A DNA stretch of 39,126 nucleotides from JAGMDK01 sp023128695 (GTDB lineage Bacteria; Planctomycetota; Phycisphaerae; UBA1845; Fen-1342). The translations under genes and the position numbers were made by a program. Numbering within the stretch: the first letter of the stretch is position 1; each line of letters starts with the position of its first letter. The notes under the pieces are model-generated. The model was not told the origin of the DNA and did no database searches. It worked only from the letters and a program-made list of their open reading frames with translations. Positions 33,201-39,126 of this stretch are shown one piece after another. The DNA lies in contig DAOVQG010000004.1 of NCBI GenBank assembly GCA_030628805.1, forward strand, positions 1 to 39,126, in the 5' to 3' direction.

Positions 33201-34825
33201 CGATGGATGCATTGATCACGCATTTCGGCGTCGGTAACGTGGCCGAGATCAGTGGCCGCACGCACCGGTTCGAGAATGGCAAGTACGTACGACGCAAGAT
33301 CCGTGGCGTGTCGCGGCGGCAACTCAACGAGTACGAAACGCGGCTGTTTCAGCAGGGCAAGAGGCGTCTCGCAGTTATCTCCGGCGCGGGCTCAACCGGC
33401 ATCAGCGTTCACGCCGACGTGGACGCGAAGAACCAGCAGCGTCGCGCTTTCTACGCGTTCCAGCTTTCATGGTCGGCCGACCAACAGATGCAGGCCTTTG
33501 GCCGTGTGCATCGGTCGAATCAGACTTCGGCGCCGGTCATTCGTCTGGTGTTGCTCGACCTGGCCGGGCAGAAGCGGCTCGTGAATGCCGTCTCCAAGCG
33601 ACTCGCCGCCCTGGGCGCGTTGACCAAGGGTGAACGACATTCGCTTTCGAGCGAGCTTTTCAGGCCGGAAGACGTGACCGACCAATTCGGAAAGGCTGCG
33701 CTGGCTCGGCTGTACCGGCAGATCGAATCCGGCCGGCACGCTGAAGCAGGCTTCGGGCTGCGCGACCTGGATCGAATGGGCGTGCTGAACAAGGAGAAGA
33801 CGGCGGTCCGGGACAGCTACGCGAGCAACGTCGAGCAGTTTCTCAACCGCATCATGGTGCTGCACGCCGAGAAGCAGAACCGCATCTTCGACCTGTTTTA
33901 CGAGCGTTACCTGGAGGCGGTGGAGGCGGCCAAGCGACAAGGGGCTTTCGACTTCGGCATGGAGGAGATTCGCGCCCGCAACCTGCGGAGAGTTGCCGAG
34001 GCGGAAACGCTGTTCGTGGACCCGGCATCCGGCGCCCGAACGATGCTGCACGAATTGGAGGGCGAAGTCGATGTCGTTCGACACACCTTCGTTGTGGCGG
34101 CGGGTACGGGCGATCAAGGCTTCTATCGCAACAAGCGCAGCCGGCGAATATACGCAGTATCGAAACACTGGGACGCCTATCGCTCCGAGGTGTTCCTCAC
34201 GGCGGTCAAAGGCCCGCGACGAGCATTGGAACATCGTGAATTGGAGGACAAGTACGAACGAGTGGAGCAGGCGGAAGCGCGCGAGTGGTGGGAAGCGGAG
34301 TACGCGAACACACCGGCGACCGAGCCGCGTCGGTTCTACATCCTCAGCGGCGCGATATTCCCCATCTACGACAAGGGCATGGGCTCGTCGGGCATTCAGA
34401 CCGTCAAGATCGCGCGGGCCATCCTCGCCGATGGCCAAGCCCTGGTCGGTCTCAACCTGAGCGCATCCGACGTACCGAACGTCAAGCAGCGGCTCGGCAT
34501 CGGCACACCACTGGGCGAAGCCTCGCCGGCGGAGATCGTCGGCCTGCTGATCGGCGGTGCCATAATCGAGTTGGACAACGGCTGGCAACTCACTTCGGTC
34601 CGCATCGCGGGCGACGAGGTGGTAGAGTTGGTGCTCAACGGCGTCCCCGGTAATCGTGAGGAACTGCGACGCTACGGCTTGTCGGAGGAGATCATCAACT
34701 ACAAGCGGCGCTGGTTCGTCCTGTCGGATGAAGCGGCGACCACCTTGCGGAACCTGCTTGCGCAGCGGAGACCGGTCAGGGATTTGACGGCGGCGGATAC
34801 GCCGGTCCTCGTCGAACAGAATTGA
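30233..34825 (+). CDS. DNA methylase-Strawberry notch helicase fusion protein
   Basis: A 1530-aa protein. An N-terminal helical part (to ~145) precedes an adenine-type methylase domain (about 146-340) with motif I VLEPSAGTGN (~174-183) and motif IV NPPF (~240). A low-complexity Gly/Ala/Arg/Asp linker spans about 363-476. The helicase half is SF2 Strawberry-notch-like: Walker A-like DGTGIGKGREVY (~576), Walker B GVIAFDEAHLMKNA (~680), and motif V-VI ISGAGSTGISVHADV then SWSADQQMQAFGRVHRSNQT (~1050-1100). Such large methylase-helicase proteins occur on plasmids and integrative elements, probably protecting or remodelling incoming DNA. ATG 30233 begins the frame; ATG 30251 is an alternative. A separate gene is nested in the linker region. 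Confidence 0.9.
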   Translation: MTRWRKMKRHTSDLADSGRKAARSETDGRDAGSQLLFEFGALSAPAPVVIPSGRECPEWQFALRFAAIMEAEPACTFDNAEVSRLAREIFGMSAGRARDAYDAAEAGFNIYMERIGLDLSDPHAAIEWLVAQQARLPRQTRRDEVQVEFQQFSTPPAQALVLVKAAALRPGMKVLEPSAGTGNIAVLARLAGAEVDTNEIDERRVSLLLLQGFEPTAFDAERLDNLLPADKLYDAIVMNPPFSATGGRVRGHRTAFGARHVEQALLRLKPGGRLVAIVGRGMALERPTFRKWWSEIGQRYRVRANLGIDGSAYTRFGTTFDNQIIVIDRDGSTANESDIIRGSGLSLYDAHELIKNLGQEDVYGRVRRNDEAAGGGSAPADVPAGSIGRNGPGSRVDGTPVGGRGGRRSAAVADATDDRAVDDLAPARDGTAGGTCPDVDASARTRAGGPTTGSQSDAGVGGPASAEHAGRDGDGIGQLETAVPPPALRIEDGTVFAAYRVQKAIVRGSQAHPANVVESTAMASVEPPDVTYRHHLPAEVIAEDRISDLQLEDVIYAGQATGVPLPDGSRKGHWNGDGTGIGKGREVYAFVYNELQQGRCKHVHISASHQLRADAERDRDAVGIPLPIVHQAQFKPSEPIPADAGVLFTTYTMLSTDFGGERQRFKQLTDWLGPDFEGVIAFDEAHLMKNAAATPHGGKATVDHGTLRGNMGITLQRLFPQARVRYFSATGATEARHMAPYERLGLWGVGAPFADFPEFLVAMERGGVAAMEMLCRDLKSVGTYLSRTISYGPTRREDGSVVPESAVEYEPLLHNLTADEQRQYDQIADLWSELLTAFESAEQNAGQGRNAHRYAQFYSAQQRFFLQLMMAYTLPDVIPAIETDLKQGRSVILSLFNPGEAQADRKVRDARAQGIELSELDATPREMIVQLIEKQFPIFQYREETDPVTGNVISVRVEDAAGNPEINRENQRQQEKLLDKVADLDFPQNSMDALITHFGVGNVAEISGRTHRFENGKYVRRKIRGVSRRQLNEYETRLFQQGKRRLAVISGAGSTGISVHADVDAKNQQRRAFYAFQLSWSADQQMQAFGRVHRSNQTSAPVIRLVLLDLAGQKRLVNAVSKRLAALGALTKGERHSLSSELFRPEDVTDQFGKAALARLYRQIESGRHAEAGFGLRDLDRMGVLNKEKTAVRDSYASNVEQFLNRIMVLHAEKQNRIFDLFYERYLEAVEAAKRQGAFDFGMEEIRARNLRRVAEAETLFVDPASGARTMLHELEGEVDVVRHTFVVAAGTGDQGFYRNKRSRRIYAVSKHWDAYRSEVFLTAVKGPRRALEHRELEDKYERVEQAEAREWWEAEYANTPATEPRRFYILSGAIFPIYDKGMGSSGIQTVKIARAILADGQALVGLNLSASDVPNVKQRLGIGTPLGEASPAEIVGLLIGGAIIELDNGWQLTSVRIAGDEVVELVLNGVPGNREELRRYGLSEEIINYKRRWFVLSDEAATTLRNLLAQRRPVRDLTAADTPVLVEQN
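31320..31661 (+). CDS. Nested gene in the linker of the methylase-helicase
   Basis: A complete 113-aa frame inside, and out of phase with, the 30233-34825 gene. AGGAGG at 31308-31313 lies exactly 6 bases before ATG 31320; TAG ends at 31661. The product is an amphipathic helical protein (RAVGVLRRTYRQGASAG, then VVELMGLLLEDGAGG, TEQWMIWHRLVMERPEELVR, QEVKAMRAWAAQLLLSTLDE) of normal composition. Third codon positions in this frame are mostly G or C. In the host frame the same DNA encodes only a Gly/Ala/Arg/Asp/Thr low-complexity linker with no hydrophobic core. This suggests the small frame is the constrained one. No family recognised. Confidence 0.65.
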   Translation: MGEFAETTKQRAVGVLRRTYRQGASAGTDPVVELMGLLLEDGAGGVLPLSQTPLTTEQWMIWHRLVMERPEELVRMLTQVLEREQVDLPQEVKAMRAWAAQLLLSTLDEMGMA

Positions 34826-35327
34826 GAACAGGGCGCAGGCTGCATGAAACGGCTCAGCCGGGCTCGCCAAACAGGTTGCCGCGTGCCGCCGTTGGCGGCG
34901 GTGGCCAATAAGGGTAACTACCACCGTCTCGGCCAGGCCGTCGAATCTGTAAGCTATGGCCTGACAACTGGTTATGGGCCTTGTGCGGGTCGCGATGTCT
35001 AGCCGACCAGGCTGGACGTCGCCCGTTTCACGCGTCTCGGAGGCCCGGCGGAGGAACATCGGCGTCGCCTCCCGGATGTCGGTCACAAGATGAGTATGTC
35101 GTTCTGATTGGACGAGACGAGCAAGGTAGGCCAACCTCTTCCGGTCTCCTTGATGAGCCAGTTCTGCGTGCATCAGCCTGGGGGCCTCAGCCGCAGATCA
35201 TCGCGTACTCGCATCTTTCCCACGAAGCCTCCAAGCCATCGCTCCCGCAGGATCGACATCGTCGCTCATGGTTGTATGATTCACACACGTGCGTGTGCGT
35301 CATTCGATTAGATTCAGGGAGTTGATC
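34826..35327. other. Noncoding region after the methylase-helicase
   Basis: About 500 bases without a supported gene. It contains short GC-rich hairpins (GCCGCC-gttg-GGCGGC type near 34888) and an imperfect palindrome CACACACGTGCGTGTG around 35282-35297 near the start of the next gene. Frames on the opposite strand run in from the helicase gene and look like antisense shadows. It may mark the right edge of the mobile element. Confidence 0.45.
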
Positions 35328-36500
35328 ATGGACATGGATAACGTCTGCAGGCCCCAAAGGGCTACATTCCTTCTTGCGATTCTCCTTTGGGCCGTCTGCA
35401 TGCCATGCGGGTGCGATCGCGGAACCGAGCCCCAGCCCCCTCCCTCAGTGGAATCCGCCGACGTTCTTCAGCCGATCAAGATTGGCGCGACTCTGCCCCT
35501 GAGCGGTGACGCGGCTGTTTGGGGCAAGAACACGCAGCAGGGAATCGACTTGGCATTGGAGCAGATCAATGCCTCTGGCGGCGTGCTGGGCCGCAAGCTG
35601 GAAGTAATCTATGAAGACACGCAAGCCTTGGCCAAGGAGGGGGTGAGCGCCTACCGGAAGCTCGTCACCGTCCATGAGGTTCCGGCGATCATCGACGACA
35701 GCGTCAGCAGTGTGACGCTGGCAATGGCTCCGATGGCTGAGAAGGACAAGGTCGTGATCCTGGCCACGGGTGCGACCGCCCCCAAGGTTTCGGAAGCAGG
35801 CGACTTCATCTTCCGGATTTGGAACTCAGACGCCTATGAAGGCGATGTGGCCGCCAAGTATGCTTACCACGACCTCGGCAGCCGGTCCGCCGCCATTCTC
35901 TGCATCAACAACGACTAGGGCCTGGAGCAGGTCTTCACGTCGGAGTTCACCAAGCTGGGCGGCAAGATCGTTGCCTCAGAGAGTTTCGCCCAATCCGCCA
36001 CCAACATGCGGACGCAGCTCACGAAGATCAAAGGGGCGAAGCCTGACGTGCTGTATCTTGTGGGTTATCCCAAGGAGACGCCCATCGCCCTGAAGCAGGC
36101 CCACGAGCTCGAACTCGGCCTGTCGGTTCTCGGCACGGTTGCCATGAAAGACCCACAACTGATCGAGGCCGCCGGCGAGGCCGCCGAGGGCCTGCGATTC
36201 CCATACCCCAAGGATCCGACTGGTGAACACGTCGCCAAGTTTCAGGCTGCCTTTCGGGTCAAGTATGATGGGCAGGAGCCCGGCATCACTGCTGACGTCG
36301 GGTACGATGCCGTCAAGATGATTGCCCTGGCGATGGAAAGGGCCGACGGTTTCAGCGGCGAAGACATACGCGGTGGCCTGAATGAACTCAAGGACTATCC
36401 CGGCGTTTCCGGGACGATGACGTTCGACGAACATGGCGATGTCCGTAAGCCGATGGGCATTATCGGCGTGCGGAATCTCAGCTTTACGTGGCAGGATTAG
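35328..36500 (+). pseudogene. Branched-chain amino-acid ABC transporter binding protein, amber-interrupted
   Basis: From ATG 35328 (AGGGAG upstream) the product begins with a lipoprotein-like signal (FLLAILLWAVCMPCGC). A LivK/Peripla_BP_6 domain follows: KIGATLPLSGDAAVWGKNTQ, GIDLALEQINASGGVLGRKL and VPAIIDDSVSSVTLAMAPMA. At 35916-35918 a TAG interrupts the frame inside I-N-N-D-*-G-L-E-Q, where homologues have Tyr (N-D-Y-G). The same frame then continues intact for 194 codons to 36500 with the expected second lobe (VLYLVGYPKETPIALKQA and onward). A single base change explains it: recent nonsense mutation, sequence error, or readthrough. Substrate binding for a Liv-type importer would be lost if truncated. 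Confidence 0.85.
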
Positions 36501-36589
36501 ATGCATCGTTGCACAGGAGTCACATCACGGCCTTCGACTTGACCCCCTCCACCGAATCTGCTGTTCGGTGCAGCCAACTAAGGTGTCCG

Positions 36590-37537
36590 ATGCCCATTCT
36601 CGACATTATCCTTGGCTTAGGCATACTGGCTATTTCCTTGATCTGCGGTTACTTCGCAAGCACACATGGTGCCTCGCCAGTAGAATCCGTGTTTGTAGGC
36701 TTGGCATTTGCGATTCTTGGCTATTTACTCGAACTCCGTTACCTAAAGATCGGCGATTTGAGTGGCCGTACGCTGATGGACCGCTATCGCAGCATAGAGG
36801 GGCGCATCCTGAACGCTCTCAAATTGGCGCTCGATTCCAAGGCGCTATCGACTGCGTTGCACAACAGCATTGTTAGGCCAACGGTCGAACATTTCGTGCA
36901 GACTGGTGTGTTAGAGAATGACAAGTATGCAGAAGAGCTGCTAGTTAAGCGATGCGAATTATTTGGCAGGTCGATCGGCCAGGCCGCCACTAAGGGCTTG
37001 CCCGTGCCGAACTATCTCAATGCACTTTGGGATTTAACCAATAGGTCTCAACTAATTCGCGCTACCAGCTTGCTCCCCTGGTCGCTGTTTCTTAAGGACG
37101 ATCGTTTATTAAAGTACGTGGAATACCAGAACAAGCTTCTAGCAAGCGGCGATCTCACGCAGTGTGTGCGTATCTTCATCATCGAGAACAGGTTTGATGA
37201 TAAAGCTGCTTGCCACCAAGTGGCGAAACGCCACGGGGCCATACAACTGCGGAAGTTTGTACCGTCAGAAACGAACAAAGAAGTGCTATTGGATTTCGTG
37301 ATCTTCGATGACAAGTGTGTGCTCGTGTCTGAATCGTTGCAGCAACTTCTTCTTCAAAACCAGTTGGACAGCATTGAGGAGATGGAGCAACGCTGGCGGA
37401 CGATTGAGCCTTTTGTTGGCGGCCAATACTTGTTTTCAAAGCCAACCGTACAGGATTATGTTGAAAAGTTCCTGGCGTTGGAGCGATCTGCGGAGGAGTT
37501 GATCTTGGAAGCCGGGACCGCGGGCAATGGCAAGTAA
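36590..37537 (+). CDS. Membrane-anchored protein, unknown function
   Basis: A 315-aa protein from ATG 36590, with AAGGTG upstream; an earlier in-frame start at 36488 would add an unlikely tail. Two TM helices (about 4-22 and 31-47) are followed by a soluble domain of ~265 residues, with RIFIIENRFDDKAACHQVAK, HGAIQLRKFVPSETNKEVLL and DFVIFDDKCVLVSES. This strand-helix pattern recalls phospholipase D-like or sensor folds, but the HxK motifs are absent. Its DNA is visibly more AT-rich than its neighbours, suggesting separate acquisition. It is followed closely by the polyprenyl synthetase gene, so they may work together. Confidence 0.75.
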   Translation: MPILDIILGLGILAISLICGYFASTHGASPVESVFVGLAFAILGYLLELRYLKIGDLSGRTLMDRYRSIEGRILNALKLALDSKALSTALHNSIVRPTVEHFVQTGVLENDKYAEELLVKRCELFGRSIGQAATKGLPVPNYLNALWDLTNRSQLIRATSLLPWSLFLKDDRLLKYVEYQNKLLASGDLTQCVRIFIIENRFDDKAACHQVAKRHGAIQLRKFVPSETNKEVLLDFVIFDDKCVLVSESLQQLLLQNQLDSIEEMEQRWRTIEPFVGGQYLFSKPTVQDYVEKFLALERSAEELILEAGTAGNGK

Positions 37538-37588
37538 GACTAGTTGGACCGTGTGCCTGGCCGCTGGGTTCCCGTCAGGGACAATGCG

Positions 37589-38641
37589 ATGATAGCTGGT
37601 AGTGAAGAGGAAATCGTAAATGCCCTTGAAGGCAAGGGCGCGTTGGTCGGGGAGTACTTGCACAATTGGTTTGCCGTTAAGTCCGAAATGTATGTTCCGT
37701 TGGGCGATATCATAGGTCATAGCTTGGGAGAGTCTGGTCTGCGCATTCGGCCCTTCTTGCTCTTTGCTTCGTATGCTGCGGGTGGGGGGGCGTCCGACAG
37801 TGTTCTGAAGATCGCTGGGGGCATTGAACTCATCCAAATATCGACACTTCTCGTTGATGATGTTCTTGACGATGCTAGCACGCGTAACTGTGCAGCTTCT
37901 GTGCTGTGTCAGTGGGGGCCGATGCAGGCCGTGATAGCCGGTATTGTGCTGGCGTCGGCAGGGTTGAGCATTATTGCAGAAGGCGTGGATGGAGACGCTT
38001 TTGATAGTTGTGCAGAGAAGCTGAAGATAGTGAGGCTTTTCAACGACACTCATCGACGGATCTATGTGGGCCAGGCGATGGATTTGGAGTTCGAAGGCCG
38101 GCTGGAGGTCGGTGAAGACAAGTACTTTGAAATGATCGGCGAAACGACCGCGTGTTTCGTGCAGGCACCGTTGGTCGCGGGGGCCATGCTTTGGAATGGG
38201 CCAGCGGGCTTGATCGAAGTATTGAATCGAGCCGGTATGGACCTGGGGATGGCATACCAGATCCGCGACGACGTGCTGGACATCATCGGGGATCCGGAGT
38301 GTATTGGGAAACCGAGGGCGGGAGACATTCGGCAACGGAAGATGCGGCTGCCGTTGATCCATGCCTTGAGAAAGGCGGAACAGGCGGACGCGGACAAGGT
38401 TAGGAAGCTCCTCAAGCAGCCACGCTCCCTGAACGAGGATGAGGTTAATGTGGTACTGGAGGTGATAGATCGAGCCGGTGGTGTCGAGTACGCTATCCAG
38501 AAAACTCAAGAGTACGCCGAGAAGGCGATCGGTGCGAGTGAGGAGCTTCAATCGGATTATGCGGCGTTAGCGCAACAGTTGACCGCTATCGCCAAGCTCA
38601 TCGGTACGTTCGATGATGGGGACGATGGAGGAGTATCATAA
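37589..38641 (+). CDS. Polyprenyl diphosphate synthase family protein (divergent)
   Basis: A 350-aa all-alpha isoprenoid synthase. The first Asp-rich motif is LLVDDVLDDAS (D90, D91, D94, D95) and the second is YQIRDDVLDIIGD (D227, D228, D231), with GKPRAGDIRQRKMRLPLIHA after it. Such enzymes condense IPP with allylic diphosphates. Two usual IPP-binding elements are altered: the GGKRLRP motif reads SGLRIRP, and the Arg-Arg-Gly after motif one reads TRNCAAS. Substrate use may therefore differ or be lost. ATG 37589 (AGGG 8 bases upstream) is preferred over TTG 37544. Its TAA overlaps the next ATG, indicating translational coupling. Confidence 0.88.
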   Translation: MIAGSEEEIVNALEGKGALVGEYLHNWFAVKSEMYVPLGDIIGHSLGESGLRIRPFLLFASYAAGGGASDSVLKIAGGIELIQISTLLVDDVLDDASTRNCAASVLCQWGPMQAVIAGIVLASAGLSIIAEGVDGDAFDSCAEKLKIVRLFNDTHRRIYVGQAMDLEFEGRLEVGEDKYFEMIGETTACFVQAPLVAGAMLWNGPAGLIEVLNRAGMDLGMAYQIRDDVLDIIGDPECIGKPRAGDIRQRKMRLPLIHALRKAEQADADKVRKLLKQPRSLNEDEVNVVLEVIDRAGGVEYAIQKTQEYAEKAIGASEELQSDYAALAQQLTAIAKLIGTFDDGDDGGVS

Positions 38642-38838
38642 TGGGGCAGTTTTTCATGCAATATCGTAAGCAAGGCGCGATCCGGCGCCGCCCAGTAGAG
38701 ACGAGGGGGCAGACGGTTGCCGAAGAGTCCGAGCAACCTCAGTGCCGTGATGAGACACAGGCGGAGACCGACGTTTCTCCGGAGCGCGACGGCGTGGCGC
38801 GAGGGAAACAAGAGGAAGCCGGACGAGGCGATGTTTGA
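38641..38838 (+). CDS. Small hydrophilic protein between synthase and permease
   Basis: A 65-aa frame whose ATG overlaps the synthase stop (TAATG), with GGAGGAG 8 bases upstream. Its own stop overlaps the permease start by 8 bases. The product is highly charged, rich in Glu, Gln and Arg, and without a hydrophobic core (RGQTVAEESEQPQCRDETQ). Coupled starts and stops on both sides favour a translated gene; function unknown. Confidence 0.55.
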   Translation: MGQFFMQYRKQGAIRRRPVETRGQTVAEESEQPQCRDETQAETDVSPERDGVARGKQEEAGRGDV

Positions 38839-39126
38839 GCAGCTTGTCGTCAATACCATCGTGGGGGCGGCAAGCCTGGCCTTAATGGCCGTCGGCTTCG
38901 GGTTGATATTTCACATCGCCCGGTTTTTTCACTTCGCACATGGCGCCGTATTCATGCTGAGCCCTTATTGTGCCTTTCTATTCCAGGAAAGGGGGTATCC
39001 GGTTGACGCAAGTCGATACTACCGGTTGTGGTTGCCACCAACGAGATCGCGATACCGCGTTGGCCCGATGGTGGCTGCCTGTTCCATAAGCCGATGGAAA
39101 AGCAATCCACGCGCTCGCGAGGTGCG
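38831..39126 (+). CDS. LivH-like ABC transporter permease, N-terminal part (cut by window edge)
   Basis: From ATG 38831 the product has two hydrophobic segments, VVNTIVGAASLALMAVGFGL then IFHIARFFHFAHGAVFMLSP. The F-H-F-A-H-G-x-x-x-M-L-x-x-Y pattern is diagnostic for LivH-type branched-chain amino-acid permeases (usual form I-N-F-A-H-G). It is the membrane partner expected for the binding protein upstream. After about residue 55 the sequence becomes hydrophilic and Arg-rich, unlike LivH, where another TM should follow. A frameshift near 39000 is possible, since another frame gives HKPMEKQ, similar to the family's Y-R-P-M. The gene continues beyond the window. Confidence 0.75.
   Translation, partial: MFEQLVVNTIVGAASLALMAVGFGLIFHIARFFHFAHGAVFMLSPYCAFLFQERGYPVDASRYYRLWLPPTRSRYRVGPMVAACSISRWKSNPRAREV

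Noticed and set aside
33467..35173. Long minus-strand open frame (568 codons) opposite the methylase-helicase
   Set aside because: It lies antisense to a gene with clear helicase motifs; its product is Arg/His/Leu-rich without domains, as expected from a GC-rich shadow frame.
18606..35918. Genome-wide recoding of TAG as an amino acid
   Set aside because: TAG serves as the normal stop of genes ending at 9527, 17355, 18691, 903 and 31661, so two in-frame TAGs are better explained as isolated events.

Overview
The window looks like a piece of a planctomycete-type chromosome or a large mobile region. Support: a protein of the DUF1580 type (26155-26478, minus), a family I know mainly from Planctomycetota; a hairpin repeat at 120-138 of the kind common in those genomes; high GC; DUF932 and DUF2958 accessory proteins. 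No rRNA or tRNA gene was recognised, so the assignment is an inference.

Layout. (1) 1-3080: a short noncoding region with hairpins and direct repeats, then a tight plus-strand set: a 73-aa Cys-containing protein, a sodium:solute symporter-like protein and a two-TM coiled-coil protein. (2) 3081-4844: 1.7 kb without a convincing gene but dense in perfect RNA helices. It holds a paired-hairpin element (second copy at 17179-17328), a textbook 34-nt group II intron domain V, and about 950 nt of tandem hairpins several of which end in GNRA-type or UUCG loops. This leads into a basic 234-aa protein of unknown function (4845-5549). (3) 5625-12444: a defence/modification island: Vsr-like nuclease, PD-(D/E)XK nuclease (DUF4420 type), Z1-type ATPase, MORC/GHKL-type ATPase and a C5-cytosine methylase. 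The tail of a lost second PD-(D/E)XK paralogue lies beside them. (4) 12562-19689: tyrosine recombinase with an inverted repeat at its start, a DUF932 protein, small and membrane proteins, a ribbon-helix-helix protein, and two coiled-coil membrane/exported proteins. One of these carries an in-frame amber codon exactly at its signal-peptide junction. (5) 19787-24973: type IV coupling protein, MobF relaxase, RHH accessory protein and an oriT-like segment, with no mating-pore genes, so this reads as an integrative mobilizable element. (6) 24984-29977: leading-region type small genes (two paralogous PC4-like proteins, DUF2958, zinc ribbon, DUF1580) behind a clear promoter/operator, an unknown protein and an AbiEi/AbiEii toxin-antitoxin pair. 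(7) 30233-34825: a 1530-aa fusion of an adenine-type DNA methylase and a Strawberry-notch-type helicase, with a credible second gene (31320-31661) nested in another frame across its linker. (8) 35328-39126: a branched-chain amino-acid type ABC transporter remnant (binding protein with an amber codon, LivH-like permease cut by the window edge and perhaps frameshifted), interleaved with a membrane protein and a divergent polyprenyl synthetase.

The genes fit one theme: a mobilizable element that integrates by a tyrosine recombinase and carries a MORC/Z1 restriction-type island, an AbiE module and a methylase-helicase. The least explained parts are the structured RNA region with its companion protein, the repeated covarying hairpin pair, and the nested gene.
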